From Maritalea sp051251695 (GTDB lineage Bacteria > Pseudomonadota > Alphaproteobacteria > Rhizobiales > Devosiaceae): DNA of 64,000 nucleotides. Position 1 is the stretch's first letter; each line of letters begins with the position of its first letter. Shown in pieces: positions 63,399-64,000 of this stretch. Position numbers and translations under genes: made by a program. The stretch spans positions 60,611 through 124,610 of the forward strand of contig NZ_JBPOEU010000012.1 of the NCBI RefSeq assembly GCF_051251695.1, given 5' to 3'. The notes beneath the pieces were generated by a model. The model worked only from the letters and a program-made list of their open reading frames with translations, had not been told where the DNA came from and searched no databases.

Positions 63399-63914
63399 TT
63401 AGGTAATGAGCCTGAATACTTGCTCTGCAGCAGCAGCGGCGGTCAGGTCCGAATTGTCGATTTTGTGATAGTTTGGCCGGGATATTTCTCCAGCAAGAGA
63501 ATTTTGTCTAAATGTCTGATGGCCACTAATTAGGTTCTTTTCAGAAACCTTTAAATCTCGCTTGGAGGGTTTATTTTTTAGTCTATTTTCGGTGCGATTT
63601 CTTTTTAGCCGCTCTGTAAAATTTGTTTCTAACTCAATCCAAAAAACCTCAGCTCCCTTTTCCTCGAATATTTGAGAAACCTCCTCAATAAACTTTTGGT
63701 CATTCGGGTCGTCAAAAGACCATACGAGTGTAAAGATGAAGCCCGGTTGCGAGCTTCCAGCGAATGCCCGAAAAAATTCTAATCGAATATTGGCGACCAG
63801 TTTTTGCCCTTGGGGCGTGCTAAAGCCGAAGTATTTTGTGACCAAGTCAATCGTCATGTGGTTGTGAAAAAGTTTCAAGCCGGAGAGCTTTTCTAACTCC
63901 TGACCAACCGTCAT
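63399..63914 (-). CDS. Kinase-like P-loop protein, start codon inside Walker A motif
   Basis: The frame has TVGQELEKLSGLKLFHNHMTIDLVTKYFGF, which matches small P-loop kinase-like proteins whose Walker A motif ends GKMT or GKLT. The first ATG (63914) falls inside that motif. The open frame continues upstream to 63959 as (stop)PIGGSSRYIPLAVGKMT, with no start codon and without the usual first glycine. The gene is probably 5'-truncated or decayed. The rest (to residue 171) looks intact. Confidence 0.6.
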   Translation of the reverse strand: MTVGQELEKLSGLKLFHNHMTIDLVTKYFGFSTPQGQKLVANIRLEFFRAFAGSSQPGFIFTLVWSFDDPNDQKFIEEVSQIFEEKGAEVFWIELETNFTERLKRNRTENRLKNKPSKRDLKVSEKNLISGHQTFRQNSLAGEISRPNYHKIDNSDLTAAAAAEQVFRLIT

Positions 63915-64000
63915 TTTGCCAACAGCTAATGGGATGTACCGGCTGCTTCCCCCGATGGGTTAACCTGTGAGGGTTACCTCATAAATTAGGAGAAGCAGAT

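Noticed and set aside
1..64000. rRNA, tRNA genes and CRISPR arrays
   Set aside because: Looked for throughout; no cloverleaf, no rRNA segments and no regular spaced repeats were found.
63985..64000. Possible + strand gene start at the right edge (AGGAG followed by AT at 63999)
   Set aside because: Only two bases of the codon are inside the window, so it cannot be supported.

Overview
The window is a bacterial chromosome segment from the Alphaproteobacteria, most likely a member of the Hyphomicrobiales (Rhizobiales). The main evidence is gene order: dnaK/grpE/hrcA/rph/rdgB/hemW, rsmI-yraN-gshB, miaB-phoH-ybeY-corC-lnt, rimP-nusA-ylxR-infB-rbfA-truB-rpsO-pnp and a divergent irr / fabA-fabB pair, together with a Fur-family Irr and an ornithine-lipid acyltransferase (OlsB). 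Genus is not assigned. Coding density is high, base composition is moderate, and no rRNA, tRNA or CRISPR was seen.

Positions 1-13963 hold the heat-shock genes dnaK (5' end only) and grpE, each preceded by a CTTGAA-N17-(C)NATAT promoter of RpoH type. They also hold hrcA, rph-rdgB-hemW, a LpoA/LppC-like lipoprotein divergent from rsmI-yraN-gshB, an outer-membrane barrel protein, a LysR regulator facing a DUF1127 protein, comM, a DinB-like protein and a GNAT. Positions 14073-17316 are a glyoxylate-shunt locus: aceA plus a small conserved protein on the minus strand, facing a ScfR/RamB-type regulator across a repeat-rich operator region. Positions 17539-25730 hold olsB, mutS, glnD and murJ. Positions 25854-36919 hold trpS, a UspA-like protein, an Nfu-type Fe-S protein with an Irr-box-like dyad, tsaB-rimI-fur/mur-plsC, and miaB-phoH-ybeY-corC-lnt-xre. 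metK-trmB follow.

Positions 39986-51943 are the transcription/translation operon. It starts behind a strong intrinsic terminator that ends 10 nt before the rimP start codon, which is a likely attenuator. It is split after infB by about 2 kb of accessory genes: a TfoX-like protein, an ArsR-AHSA1 pair with a perfect 16-bp operator over its start codon, and a LysE pseudogene with two in-frame amber codons. rbfA-truB-rpsO-pnp then resume, with structured leaders ahead of rpsO and pnp.

Positions 51944-64000 are more accessory. They contain an 820-bp IS6-family element, two tandem Tat-exported ferritin-like proteins, a 2-hydroxyacid dehydrogenase, an SH3-like exported protein, irr / fabA-fabB, a phosphoesterase, an SDR-SnoaL operon facing an HxlR regulator, a non-coding island with a 268-bp MITE-like element and 20-bp degenerate tandem repeats, a nucleoside phosphorylase, and a kinase-like gene whose start codon falls inside its Walker A motif.

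No convincing wholly new multi-gene system was found. The strongest leads are regulatory or structural: the rimP attenuator, the pnp leader helix, the Irr-type box on nfu, the self-overlapping LysR and ArsR operators, and the nested inverted-repeat element.
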